In this document: one piece after another, positions 16,523-24,927 of the stretch
Layout: each line of letters starts with the position of its first letter
Numbering within the stretch: position 1 is the stretch's first letter
Origin: CAWGQN01 sp963824885
GTDB lineage: Bacteria; Actinomycetota; Actinomycetes; Actinomycetales; Microbacteriaceae
NCBI GenBank assembly: GCA_963824885.1
Contig: CAWGQN010000002.1
Coordinates: 124,001 to 188,000, forward strand
DNA length: 64,000 bases
Direction: 5' to 3'
Translations under genes and position numbers: made by a program
The notes under the pieces: generated by a model
Databases searched by the model: none
The model's input: only the letters and a program-made list of their open reading frames with translations
Told to the model about the DNA's origin: nothing

Positions 16523-17474
16523 GCCGCAATCGTTGTCGCAATTCTCCGTTCTCGTCGCGTACTCGGCCATGGCCGTCTACGCGGTCGCCTTCATCGCGTT
16601 TGCGTGGGACTTTGCTCGTCGATCAGTGGCAACGACACGCGAACCGCGTGAAATCGACCGCGGTACCAATGTGGTCCAGGCTCGCGCGCAACCAGAGCCC
16701 CCGCGAGCGTCTTCTGGTTTGCTTGCTTCGCGGATCGGATTTTCTCTAACGGTTCTCGGTGTCGTGCTCGAGGCGGCCGCGGTCGTTCTTCGAGGAGTTG
16801 CCGCGGGCCGCGTTCCGTGGGCCAATATGTGGGAATTCTCGCTTACCGGCACGACAATCATTGTCGGGGTTTTTCTCCTCACGAATCTCGTGTTCAACGT
16901 TCGCTTCGTCGGCGTCTTCGTCACCGGCCTCGTTGTGATTCTGTTGGGAATCGCATCCGCGCGGTATTACGTTGACGTGGTTCCATTGCCGCCCGCACTG
17001 CAGTCGCTGTGGCTCGTGATCCACGTTCTCGTTGCTCTCACGGCGACCGCGTTTTTTGCGCTCGGATTTGCCCTGTCGGTCGTGCAACTCGTGCGCGCTC
17101 GCACCGAGTCCGCGAGCGTCACCGCCGACCCGCGGAAATCACGGTTGTTGGCGGCGGCGCCTTCCGCGGAAATCCTTGAAAATAATGCGTACCGCGTGAC
17201 CATTGTCGGGTTTATTTTGTGGACCTTTACTCTCATCGCGGGTGCGATTTGGGCCGATAGAGCGTGGGGGCGGTACTGGGGATGGGACACTAAAGAGGTG
17301 TGGACGTTCATAATTTGGGTGATCTACGCCGGGTACATTCACGCGCGAGCAACTCGCGGATGGCGAGGGTCACGATCAGCCTGGCTGGCGATCATAGGAT
17401 TTTCCGCTGTACTCTTTAACTTTGGCATCGTGAACGTCTTCTTCAAGGGGCTTCATACGTACAGCGGATTGTGA
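16521..17474 (+). CDS. ccsB: Cytochrome c biogenesis protein CcsB (haem handling)
   Basis: 317 residues, multi-pass membrane protein. The tryptophan-rich haem-binding signature AWGRYWGWDTKEVWTF is present, along with conserved His residues in VIHVLVALTA and YIHARATRG. It partners ResB to carry haem across the membrane and attach it to cytochrome c. It follows resB after 40 bases and ends the operon; menD converges 24 bases downstream. Confidence 0.93.
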   Translation: MPQSLSQFSVLVAYSAMAVYAVAFIAFAWDFARRSVATTREPREIDRGTNVVQARAQPEPPRASSGLLASRIGFSLTVLGVVLEAAAVVLRGVAAGRVPWANMWEFSLTGTTIIVGVFLLTNLVFNVRFVGVFVTGLVVILLGIASARYYVDVVPLPPALQSLWLVIHVLVALTATAFFALGFALSVVQLVRARTESASVTADPRKSRLLAAAPSAEILENNAYRVTIVGFILWTFTLIAGAIWADRAWGRYWGWDTKEVWTFIIWVIYAGYIHARATRGWRGSRSAWLAIIGFSAVLFNFGIVNVFFKGLHTYSGL

Positions 17475-17498
17475 CGCCGTCCGAATGGGGTAAGAACG

Positions 17499-19346
17499 CT
17501 AGTTGTCTTCGAGTCGCACGTCAATCATCGTGGGACCAACCGTGCGTTCGGTGAGGGCTCTTTCGAGTTCGCTTCGGTTAGTCGCCGCACGATACTCCCA
17601 CCCGTAAGCGCGCGCAAAACCGGCAAAATCAGCCTGTTGAGGGGTGAGCAACACGCGAGACATTGCCGCCGGATCCGCCGTGGCTGCGACCTCGAGATCC
17701 GCAAAAATAGTCCCCGCCCCATCGTTTCCGACAACGACTTGAACGAGCGGGCGTGTCTCACCGGGACTGATGAGCATTCCCCCGACATCGTGGAGCAGCG
17801 CAAGATCGCCCAGGAGAACGCGCGTTATTCCCGCTGCCCCGTCTCGCTGGCTGGCGATTGCAACGCCGAGTCCGGTCGACACGGTGCCGTCGATGCCCGA
17901 CAAGCCTCTATTGCTGTGGACTCGAATTTTCTTGCCGAGAACGGTCGCGTCCGCGACGCGAATGAGTCGAGACGCACCAAAAACGAGACGATCATGCGGC
18001 CACGTGTTTCGCCACACGGCATCAACGAGCATTCGCCGTGTTACCGGCTCGCGAGCTGAACTGAGGTCCTCGCGAGCTCTCGAACGGCGATTGGCTGCGG
18101 CGGTTCCCGATCCACGAGCCGGACCGTCGCCGCCGGGCGCAACGAGAGAGGAGTCCCTCCCCTCGTCGCCACGGCCGTCGAACGCCGCACGGCTGGCCGC
18201 GACCGAACTGGCCAACCACTCTCGGTCGGCGACCGAGGGAGGAACAGTGTCGGTCGAGTTGTGTACCCGAATCGACAGCGTGAAGTGGGTGACCGCGTGT
18301 CCCGGGTTGTACCAATCGGCACCCGGCGACGCAACGACGATGGTTTCCGTCGCAGCCGTGGCAATGAGGGCGGGGACCTCGCGCGAGAGCGTCGGATGCC
18401 CAAATACGATGACGCGGTCAATTCGATTCGAAAACTCCCGGTTGCACAACAGGTCGGGATAACACACGACGAGGTTGGGACCGAATCGTGCCCCGCTTGA
18501 CACTTCGGCGAACAGAGGCCAACCGCCAGCGCGTGCGACTCGCTCGGCCTCGTCGCCCGCGTTCGCTCCGGCCACAACGACGGTGCCCTCTCCCGCGGGG
18601 ACCGAGTACTCCGGAGAAAAGCGGTTCTCGATCTCAGAGGGCACAATCGACTCTGTCTGGGCGGGCGCGGGCGATTGTGCACCCGGATCTGACCCGTGAG
18701 AGCGATCCGCGAATTCTCGCGACAAGTCCCGCACGGCCGACGACAGTGGTTCCCGAAACCCGAGGTTGAGGTGAATCGGTCCGGGGCCTGTCGGAGTCGA
18801 GCCGCGAGCAATTTCTATTGCGCGTTGAGCCAGCGCTTGCGCGTGGGCGCCGTCAGTGTGATCGGTGGGAGCTGCCACATCGATAGCCCAGCGTACGGCG
18901 GCGCCGTAGATGCCGGTTTGATCGGTCGTCTGATTCGCTCCGATGCCCCGCATTTCCTCGGGTCGATCCGCGGTGAGCGCGATGAGAGGCACTCCCGAGT
19001 GGTGCGCTTCAAGAATTGCGGGAAAAAGGTTTGCCGTTGCGGTTCCCGACGTCGTGATCACGGCGACGGGAGCGCGGGATTCGAGTGCGAGGCCGAGAGC
19101 GAGAAACCCCGCACAGCGCTCGTCGATCCGCACGTGCAAATCGACCGCGCCCGCTCGCTCGAGTTCAGCCGCGACGAGCGCAAGAGCTTGAGACCTCGAC
19201 CCCGGACTCACGACGATGTCGCGAACTCCGGCATTGACGAGCGTCGTCACGAGTGCGATTGAAAATGCGGTCGAGGGTGCCTCGGACTCAGCAGCAGGGC
19301 CGTCGTGCACTCGACCGGCATCGTGGTCGACGGTCACCTCACTCAT
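17499..19346 (-). CDS. menD: SEPHCHC synthase (menaquinone pathway)
   Basis: 615 residues. A thiamine diphosphate enzyme: the N-terminal part has VVSPGSRSQALAL and RIDERCAGFLALGLA with the catalytic Glu; the C-terminal part has GLSGIDGTVSTGLGVA and the cofactor motif GDLALLHDVGGM ... NDGAGTIF. It adds 2-oxoglutarate to isochorismate made by MenF. The chosen ATG 19346 overlaps the upstream PLDc_N gene by 8 bases. A low-complexity insert near residues 400-445 is longer than I would expect for the family. Confidence 0.93.
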   Translation of the reverse strand: MSEVTVDHDAGRVHDGPAAESEAPSTAFSIALVTTLVNAGVRDIVVSPGSRSQALALVAAELERAGAVDLHVRIDERCAGFLALGLALESRAPVAVITTSGTATANLFPAILEAHHSGVPLIALTADRPEEMRGIGANQTTDQTGIYGAAVRWAIDVAAPTDHTDGAHAQALAQRAIEIARGSTPTGPGPIHLNLGFREPLSSAVRDLSREFADRSHGSDPGAQSPAPAQTESIVPSEIENRFSPEYSVPAGEGTVVVAGANAGDEAERVARAGGWPLFAEVSSGARFGPNLVVCYPDLLCNREFSNRIDRVIVFGHPTLSREVPALIATAATETIVVASPGADWYNPGHAVTHFTLSIRVHNSTDTVPPSVADREWLASSVAASRAAFDGRGDEGRDSSLVAPGGDGPARGSGTAAANRRSRAREDLSSAREPVTRRMLVDAVWRNTWPHDRLVFGASRLIRVADATVLGKKIRVHSNRGLSGIDGTVSTGLGVAIASQRDGAAGITRVLLGDLALLHDVGGMLISPGETRPLVQVVVGNDGAGTIFADLEVAATADPAAMSRVLLTPQQADFAGFARAYGWEYRAATNRSELERALTERTVGPTMIDVRLEDN

Positions 19347-19695
19347 CCCGACGGTCCGGTGGATTATCGTCGGACTCCTCGTCGAGATCGGCGATTTCTC
19401 GTTTGAGGCGACGCATTTGGTCGTTCTCGTCGGTTTTCGGGTCAATTGTCCGAAGAAAATCGGGATCGTCGTCGGGCGCAGAGGACCGCGACCGCGAATT
19501 GGTCGACGACCTGCGCGCGCGGCCAATTGTCAACCACAGAATTCCGCCGATCAGCGGGACCAGCACGATCACAATAGCCCAGATCAATTTCGGTAAACCG
19601 CGCACGCGAGCTTTCTCAATCATGAGACAATCAACGACAGCGTATATTGTAAAAACGACGACGGCGACCGCCACGACAAGCCAGAGGCGAACCAT
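19339..19695 (-). CDS. PLDc_N domain small membrane protein
   Basis: 118 residues. Two N-terminal hydrophobic helices with the intervening motif LPKLIWAIVIVLVPLIGGILWL match the phospholipase D N-terminal (PLDc_N) membrane domain. No HKD phospholipase motif follows; instead the tail is charged and Ser/Asp/Arg-rich. Such proteins often neighbour menaquinone genes in actinobacteria; the function is unknown. It overlaps menD by 8 bases and is probably co-transcribed. Confidence 0.85.
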   Translation of the reverse strand: MVRLWLVVAVAVVVFTIYAVVDCLMIEKARVRGLPKLIWAIVIVLVPLIGGILWLTIGRARRSSTNSRSRSSAPDDDPDFLRTIDPKTDENDQMRRLKREIADLDEESDDNPPDRRDE

Positions 19696-19779
19696 AGCTT
19701 GATTGTACGCGCGCCGGTACCTTCCCGTTCTCCAACCGAGAATCCGAATTGGATTGGCAGCGCCCTTTAGACTGAACTC

Positions 19780-20139
19780 GTGAAAAGGGTGCCGCCGTGG
19801 ATTGTCTTTACGGTCCTACGCCTCGTGCTCTTTGCCGGTCCACTCGCAATCATGCTCGTGTGTGGAGTCGAACCGTGGATCGCCGCACTGTCCGCCGCGC
19901 TGATCGGCCTGTCGCTTTCCACCGTGCTGTTGGCGCGTCAGCGGCGCGCGGTTGCTCTCGCGCTGTACAACGCGCGCCATCCCGCGAATTCGCGCGTCCG
20001 TCGCGACGAACAATCGGAAGACGCAGCGGTCGCGCCCGCGCGGTCGCCGAGGTGTGTCGCGCACGCGGTTAATTCAGAAAGCGAACGCAGCGCCAAGAAC
20101 CAGGGCGTAGAAGATACTCGTCCCGACCGCCAATCGTGA
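19780..20139 (+). CDS. DUF4229-type small membrane protein
   Basis: 119 residues. Two hydrophobic helices (WIVFTVLRLVLFAGPLAIML and IAALSAALIGLSLSTVLLA) followed by an Arg-rich stretch match the DUF4229 pattern found beside menaquinone genes in Micrococcales. The hydrophilic tail overlaps the convergent menA by 66 bases, which suggests that the tail is dispensable or extended here. Function unknown. Confidence 0.8.
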   Translation: MKRVPPWIVFTVLRLVLFAGPLAIMLVCGVEPWIAALSAALIGLSLSTVLLARQRRAVALALYNARHPANSRVRRDEQSEDAAVAPARSPRCVAHAVNSESERSAKNQGVEDTRPDRQS

Positions 20140-21036
20140 CACGAGTGCGAGTTCGCGCGCAGACGTAGCGGTGACCGCGATGAGACACGCGGGCACCGCG
20201 ATGAGCAGTCCGAAGAGTGCAAACGTTGCGAATGAGTACGCGATCGAAAAGAGTGTGGAGATTCCAAACGGAACGAGCATGAACACACAAAAGAGCACCT
20301 TTGAGAACCCGGGACCCACGAGGGTTGAAAGCGTGCGCTTGCCCGCCGCGCGGTCTGTTTCGCTATCACGCATGTTATTGACCATGAGAACGGCGCTCGC
20401 AATAAGGCCGAGTGCTATTCCGCCGAGGACACTCTCGTCATTTGTGCGTCCCGCTTGAACGTACGTCGATCCAATGGTCGCGACGAGGCCAAAAAATAGG
20501 AAGACGGCCACTTCGCCGAGCGCGAAATATCCGTAGGGTCGCCTCCCTCCAGCATAATAATAGGCCGCGAGGATTGCCGCGACCCCGACCACGAGGAGCC
20601 ACCATTGACCGCTCAGAATGATGAGCGCGAGGCCCGCGAGCCCGGCGACGCCGAAGAACGCCATCGCGACCGTGAGGACCGTTCGCGGGTTCGCCGATCC
20701 ACTCGCCGTGAGTCGCAGTGGTCCGACGCGATGCGTGTCGGTGCCGCGAATGCCATCCGAGTAGTCATTTGAATAGTTCGCACCGATTTGCAGACACACC
20801 GCCACGATGAGGCACAAAAGTGCGCGACCGGGATGCTGTCCACCGCTAGCGACGACAGCCGCTCCAGAACCAATCGCGACGGGGGAGACCGCGAGCGGCA
20901 GAGTCTGTGGTCTCGCGCCGAAAATCCACGCGGTGACTCCCGCGTGACGATGAGCCCCCGAGGTGCGTTTCGCGGGGTTCCCCCGCGCACGCGTCGTCGA
21001 CCGTCGTTTTTGGCGTGACTTGGTTCTTTGCGACAC
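20074..21036 (-). CDS. menA: 1,4-dihydroxy-2-naphthoate polyprenyltransferase
   Basis: 320 residues with about eight membrane helices. UbiA-family Asp-rich motifs are visible: NYSNDYSDGIRGTD (first) and NNMRDSETDRAAGKRTL (second). It attaches the polyprenyl chain, probably made by the synthase at 27041, to DHNA, giving demethylmenaquinone for MenG (26285). GTG start; the N-terminus has a basic 30-residue extension. It follows menE after 9 bases and is co-oriented with it. Confidence 0.94.
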   Translation of the reverse strand: MSQRTKSRQKRRSTTRARGNPAKRTSGAHRHAGVTAWIFGARPQTLPLAVSPVAIGSGAAVVASGGQHPGRALLCLIVAVCLQIGANYSNDYSDGIRGTDTHRVGPLRLTASGSANPRTVLTVAMAFFGVAGLAGLALIILSGQWWLLVVGVAAILAAYYYAGGRRPYGYFALGEVAVFLFFGLVATIGSTYVQAGRTNDESVLGGIALGLIASAVLMVNNMRDSETDRAAGKRTLSTLVGPGFSKVLFCVFMLVPFGISTLFSIAYSFATFALFGLLIAVPACLIAVTATSARELALVSRLAVGTSIFYALVLGAAFAF

Positions 21037-21045
21037 GCACGAAGC

Positions 21046-22263
21046 TTATCGAAGGTCGTTCTTGTGGGCCGTGTCATCGCGCACAATCTCGCGAATGCGA
21101 TGTCGGTCGGGCTTTCCAGACTCGAGAGTAGGAATCGCTTCGAGTTTGACGAGCCGACCGGGGGCCGACGCGCGCCCCACGCGGCGCACGACCGCGTTGC
21201 GAAGCATTTCGAGGGTCGGCGTCGTTTCGGCCTCGGCGTGCGACGGCCCGATCACGACGACGGGTGTTTGGCCCCACTGGGCCGAATCGTCGGCAACCAC
21301 GACGGCGTGGGCGAGCGAGTCGGCCGCCGAACGGGCAAGATCGCGCACCGCCAGTTCGACCGCGTCCAGTGAAATCTTGACCCCGCCAGAAATAATGAGG
21401 TTGTCAGCGCGCCCCGCAACGGTGACCCGACCGCGATCATCGACGGTTCCCCGGTCTCGGGTGCGAAACCATCGCACACCGTCTGCCACGGAGAACGCGT
21501 CGCGTGTGAGGACCGCATTGCCCAGGTATCCCTCGGATAGGTGAGGTCCGGCGATCTCGAGGAGGCCATCGCGTTCGCGCACCTGAGTCGCCCCAATTGG
21601 GTAACCGTCATACACGCACCCACCGCACGTCTCCGTCGACCCGTACGTGACACGGGCGCTGACTCCGGCTCGTCGCGCCCGATCAATGAGCGAGGACGGA
21701 ACCGCTTGTCCGCCGACCAGAATGCCATCCATCCGCACCGCGTGCGCCCTGACGCGGGAATCGTCTTCGGCCGCGTCGAGCAAGCGCATGAGTTGAACGG
21801 GAACAAGAGACGCGTAGCGTCGCTCGTGAGTGAGGGCCTCGGCTGCGCGAGCGAAGCGCTCGCCCGTAAACGACCCCGTACTGATCGTGACGGGGACGGT
21901 ACCCGCAACGAGAGAGCGAACCAGCACACTCGCTCCCGCAATGTGGTGCGGAGGCAGTGCGAGCACCCACTGTCCGGGGCCGCCAAGAGCTGCATCGGTC
22001 ATTGCCGCGCTCGCGAGAAGCGCGTTGGTACTGAGGGCGACCCGTTTTGGCTCGCCCGTCGAGCCCGACGTTTCGATCACGAGAGCGACGCTCACGGGAA
22101 CGGTCGTGGGAAGGGGTGCGAACGTCGCGCTCGCGACTGGTTCTCGCGACGGTGAGTGGGCGTGTGCTCGAGGAAGTATCGCCGGTCCGTCCCCCGAAAG
22201 CGACGAGCGGAGTGATTCGAATAGCGTGGCGTCGTCGTGAGAAAGAACCCTCAAAGCGCGCAT
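21046..22263 (-). CDS. menE: o-Succinylbenzoate-CoA ligase
   Basis: 405 residues. An ANL-superfamily enzyme: P-loop ETSGSTGEPKRVAL, the A5 motif VTYGSTETCGGCVYDG, A7 GRADNLIISGGVKISLDAVE and the catalytic Lys in LESGKPDRHRIRE. It is shorter than many acyl-CoA ligases but typical of actinobacterial MenE. ATG 22263 begins 8 bases after the stop of the tiny menB-like gene, so they are probably translated together. Confidence 0.92.
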   Translation of the reverse strand: MRALRVLSHDDATLFESLRSSLSGDGPAILPRAHAHSPSREPVASATFAPLPTTVPVSVALVIETSGSTGEPKRVALSTNALLASAAMTDAALGGPGQWVLALPPHHIAGASVLVRSLVAGTVPVTISTGSFTGERFARAAEALTHERRYASLVPVQLMRLLDAAEDDSRVRAHAVRMDGILVGGQAVPSSLIDRARRAGVSARVTYGSTETCGGCVYDGYPIGATQVRERDGLLEIAGPHLSEGYLGNAVLTRDAFSVADGVRWFRTRDRGTVDDRGRVTVAGRADNLIISGGVKISLDAVELAVRDLARSAADSLAHAVVVADDSAQWGQTPVVVIGPSHAEAETTPTLEMLRNAVVRRVGRASAPGRLVKLEAIPTLESGKPDRHRIREIVRDDTAHKNDLR

Positions 22264-22271
22264 GTCCGACT

Positions 22272-22397
22272 CTAAAACTGCCAAGGAAAGGGCGACCAAC
22301 CCGGCGGGCGCTTCTCGAGGAACGTATCGCGCCCCTCGACCGCACGCGCGTCGCGCCAATCCGCCGAGTCGAGGAGTTCGGAAACCGTGTTGCTCAT
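22272..22397 (-). pseudogene. menB: Apparent internal-deletion remnant of menB (41 codons)
   Basis: A 41-residue frame with a good Shine-Dalgarno (GGGTGGGAACC before ATG), directly upstream of menE. The first 16 residues (MSNTVSELLDSADWR...) look like the start of an actinobacterial naphthoate synthase, and the last 25 (AVEGRDTFLEKRPPGWSPF...) look like its C-terminus. A normal MenB has about 300 residues, so the central crotonase fold and active site are absent. Most likely an in-frame deletion joined the two ends. It might still serve as a leader peptide for menE. A complete menB would have to lie elsewhere. Confidence 0.6.
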
Positions 22398-22469
22398 GGT
22401 TCCCACCCTATTGCGGGCGCTGCGTGCAGAGTAAGGACCAACGAGCGACCGAACGCGTCACAATAGAGC

Positions 22470-23507
22470 ATGGGCCCGCGACGCACTAATCGCTGCGAAC
22501 CGACCGACCCGGTGGAGAATCCGGCGACGTTCCCGTCGCTCGACGAGCTCATGTCGAGCGCGCGAGTTGTCGCTCTTCCCTTGGTTACGCCGTTTCGAGG
22601 AGTTGACCGACGCGAAGTGCTGCTCTGGGAGGGCCCCTTCGGGTGGAGCGAATTTTCGCCATTCCTCGAATACGACGACGCGGAATCGACGCCGTGGCTC
22701 GCCGCGGCAATCGAGTTCGGGTGGCAACAGATGCCTCCCATCGTGCGCAATTGGATTCCAGTCAACGCGACTGTCCCGTCGATTGACCCCGACCGAGTGC
22801 CCGAAACGCTCGCGCTTTTCCCCGGTTGCCGGACCGCCAAGGTCAAGGTGGGCGACTCGGCGGACACTCTCGACGACGACGTGGCGCGCGTTGCCGCGGT
22901 ACGCGAAATCGTGGGCGCCGAGGGACGCATTCGAGTCGATGCGAACGGCGCCTGGACGTGCGATCAAGCGGAGCGGGCAATCACTGCGCTGGCTCCTTTC
23001 GACCTCGAATACGTCGAACAGCCGTGCGCGACGGTCGACGAACTTCGAGAAATTCGGCGTCGCGTCGCGCACCTCGACGTGCAAATCGCCGCCGACGAAA
23101 GCGTTCGCCGCGCCCGCGATCCCGCGCTTGTTGCTCGCTCCGACGCCGCGGACATCGTCGTCGTCAAGGCGCAACCGCTCGGCGGCGTTCGACGCGCGCT
23201 CTCGACCGTCGAGGTCGCGGGCGTCCCCGCTGTTGTGTCGAGTGCGCTTGAGACATCGGTGGGGATTGCACTGGGTGCCGCGCTCGCGGCAAGCCTTCCG
23301 AGTCTTCCATTTGATTGCGGTTTGGGAACCGCGGCCTTACTGGGCGCCGATGTGACCGACGCACCACTTCTTCCGGTTGACGGTCGCGTTGAGGTTCGGA
23401 GGCCTCGCGTAAGTGTCGCCGCACTCGAGCGTTACGCAGTGTGTGAAACACGCCACGATTGGTGGGTAGAGCGTCTCGCTCGGTGCTATGCGCGGCTCGT
23501 CCGTTGA
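22470..23507 (+). CDS. menC: o-Succinylbenzoate synthase
   Basis: 345 residues, enolase superfamily. Catalytic residues are visible: Lys in AKVKVGD, metal ligands Asp in RIRVDANGAW, Glu in YVEQPC and Asp in AADES, and the second catalytic Lys in VVVKAQPLGG. It dehydrates SHCHC to o-succinylbenzoate. It is divergent from the menB scar/menE/menA operon, with 72 bases between the two starts. Its 3' end overlaps the convergent frame of the neighbouring secreted metallopeptidase. Confidence 0.92.
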   Translation: MGPRRTNRCEPTDPVENPATFPSLDELMSSARVVALPLVTPFRGVDRREVLLWEGPFGWSEFSPFLEYDDAESTPWLAAAIEFGWQQMPPIVRNWIPVNATVPSIDPDRVPETLALFPGCRTAKVKVGDSADTLDDDVARVAAVREIVGAEGRIRVDANGAWTCDQAERAITALAPFDLEYVEQPCATVDELREIRRRVAHLDVQIAADESVRRARDPALVARSDAADIVVVKAQPLGGVRRALSTVEVAGVPAVVSSALETSVGIALGAALAASLPSLPFDCGLGTAALLGADVTDAPLLPVDGRVEVRRPRVSVAALERYAVCETRHDWWVERLARCYARLVR

Positions 23508-24900
23508 GTGTCGAGTATTCGAGGGCGCCACGAGTCGACCACCACGTACTCGTTCGTTCTTGGTATGTCACCGTCGGCTGAGGGTGTGGCGGCCGTGATC
23601 GGGACGAAAAAAATTGTGGTGATGATCCGCACGAAGCGATCAACAGAGTCTTGACCGGAGCGATCTTCGATCCCGGGGGAGGATGCTCCCAATCGGCCGG
23701 TGACAAGCGATAGGCCAACGGCACATCTCGCACGAGCCGAGACATACGGTAGACGTGTCTGTGACCGTTGGTGAACATTGACGGGTTTGCCCGATCACTG
23801 TCGAAGTCTGCGTAGTGAGCTCGAGCGGATACGGACTCTCCGCGATCAGTTCTGCTCGCAAAAACGCTCGTCTCCGACAAGCCCCAAAACGCCATTCGAC
23901 CTGTTCGGATTCGTGCGGCCTCATCGCGTTGTTGTTGTGGTAGGTGACCGCCTGCAAACCGGTCTGACATCGCAACGTTGAGTGACTGGGCCTCAAACCT
24001 GTTCGCCTGCTGATTGATCGGTCGAGCCGGACCCTGGGGCGGAAATCTCCGGTTGACCGCGAGGACGGCTTCGCTCCGACCGTGCGTCAGGGCCTCTTCG
24101 ACCTCGATTGTGGGATGTTCGTAGAGGGACGCTCCCGGATTGTCGACGTCAGGGATAACCGCCGTGTACGTCACCGTGTGATCGCGGTCGACGAGCATTC
24201 CCATGAGGCTGTGACTCGCATGAGTCAGCTCGTGGACCATGATTTCCGATGGCGTGAAGAGGGCGAGCCGACCCACAGTGTCTCGCGCGGGGACGTACGC
24301 GTGAGCGTCAAACGCGATGACCGACGCGGAACCGCGTCCATTGCGCGCGGCAGACGTGTTCAGGGAGCTTGAGGACGAATCACCGTTCGTGATCGGTGCG
24401 AACACAACTCTGACGGGTGAGATCGTGTTGTCGCCGACGTTGACGAATCGGGACTCTTCGACGTCGCCATCTTCGGGCAAGTGGGGAAGCGGACCAAGAG
24501 CCGAAATTCCCGACAACAAGCGGCGTCCGTCCGGAAACTCCGATATTCGATCCAGGCTTTCGTGCACGGCGCGAACGTAGTTGCGACGGTCGGTCGACGA
24601 CTTCTCGGTCGTTGCAATCGCGAATTCCGGGTAGCGGGAAATTTGTTCTACTGGCCCGTGGAAAAACGAGCCCAACGACGAATTAGGCTTCCCGCCTCGC
24701 AAACACAGCAGCGCTCCCGATTCCGATGCTGATTCTCGACTCTGAACGCAACCGGGCACGGCAACGGCCGGTGAGAGTGTCGGAAACCCGGGAAGCATGA
24801 CCGTGAGTACGACAGACGCCACAGCGAGACGGAGGGCACCGGGCCTTATCGGTTCGCGAGACGCGAGACGCGTTCTCGCTCTCTTGTCGATGTTTTGCAC
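23164..24900 (-). CDS. Secreted HELTH zinc metallopeptidase-like protein (M91-like), probable frameshift near 23676
   Basis: The frame has a signal peptide (helix ending SPAVAVPGC near residue 51) and a zinc-protease motif MVHELTHASHSLMG with His223/Glu224/His227, followed by VEEALTHGRSEAVL that could give the third ligand. This resembles M91 (NleD-type) effectors. After residue 410 the frame becomes Arg/Ser/Pro-rich and runs 344 bases antisense into menC, which is not credible. Adding one C to the five-C tract at about 23675-23680 switches to a frame with normal composition that ends at 23486, just at the menC end. The true gene is therefore probably 23486-24900. Substrate unknown. Confidence 0.7.
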   Translation of the reverse strand: MQNIDKRARTRLASREPIRPGALRLAVASVVLTVMLPGFPTLSPAVAVPGCVQSRESASESGALLCLRGGKPNSSLGSFFHGPVEQISRYPEFAIATTEKSSTDRRNYVRAVHESLDRISEFPDGRRLLSGISALGPLPHLPEDGDVEESRFVNVGDNTISPVRVVFAPITNGDSSSSSLNTSAARNGRGSASVIAFDAHAYVPARDTVGRLALFTPSEIMVHELTHASHSLMGMLVDRDHTVTYTAVIPDVDNPGASLYEHPTIEVEEALTHGRSEAVLAVNRRFPPQGPARPINQQANRFEAQSLNVAMSDRFAGGHLPQQQRDEAARIRTGRMAFWGLSETSVFASRTDRGESVSARAHYADFDSDRANPSMFTNGHRHVYRMSRLVRDVPLAYRLSPADWEHPPPGSKIAPVKTLLIASCGSSPQFFSSRSRPPHPQPTVTYQERTSTWWSTRGALEYSTLNGRAAHSTERDALPTNRGVFHTLRNARVRRHLREASEPQRDRQPEEVVRRSHRRPVRPRFPNRNQMEDSEGLPRARHPVQSPPMSQAHSTQQRGRPRPRRSRARVERRRAVAP

Positions 24901-24927
24901 CGCCGCGCCCCCTTGCGTGTTCGAGTG

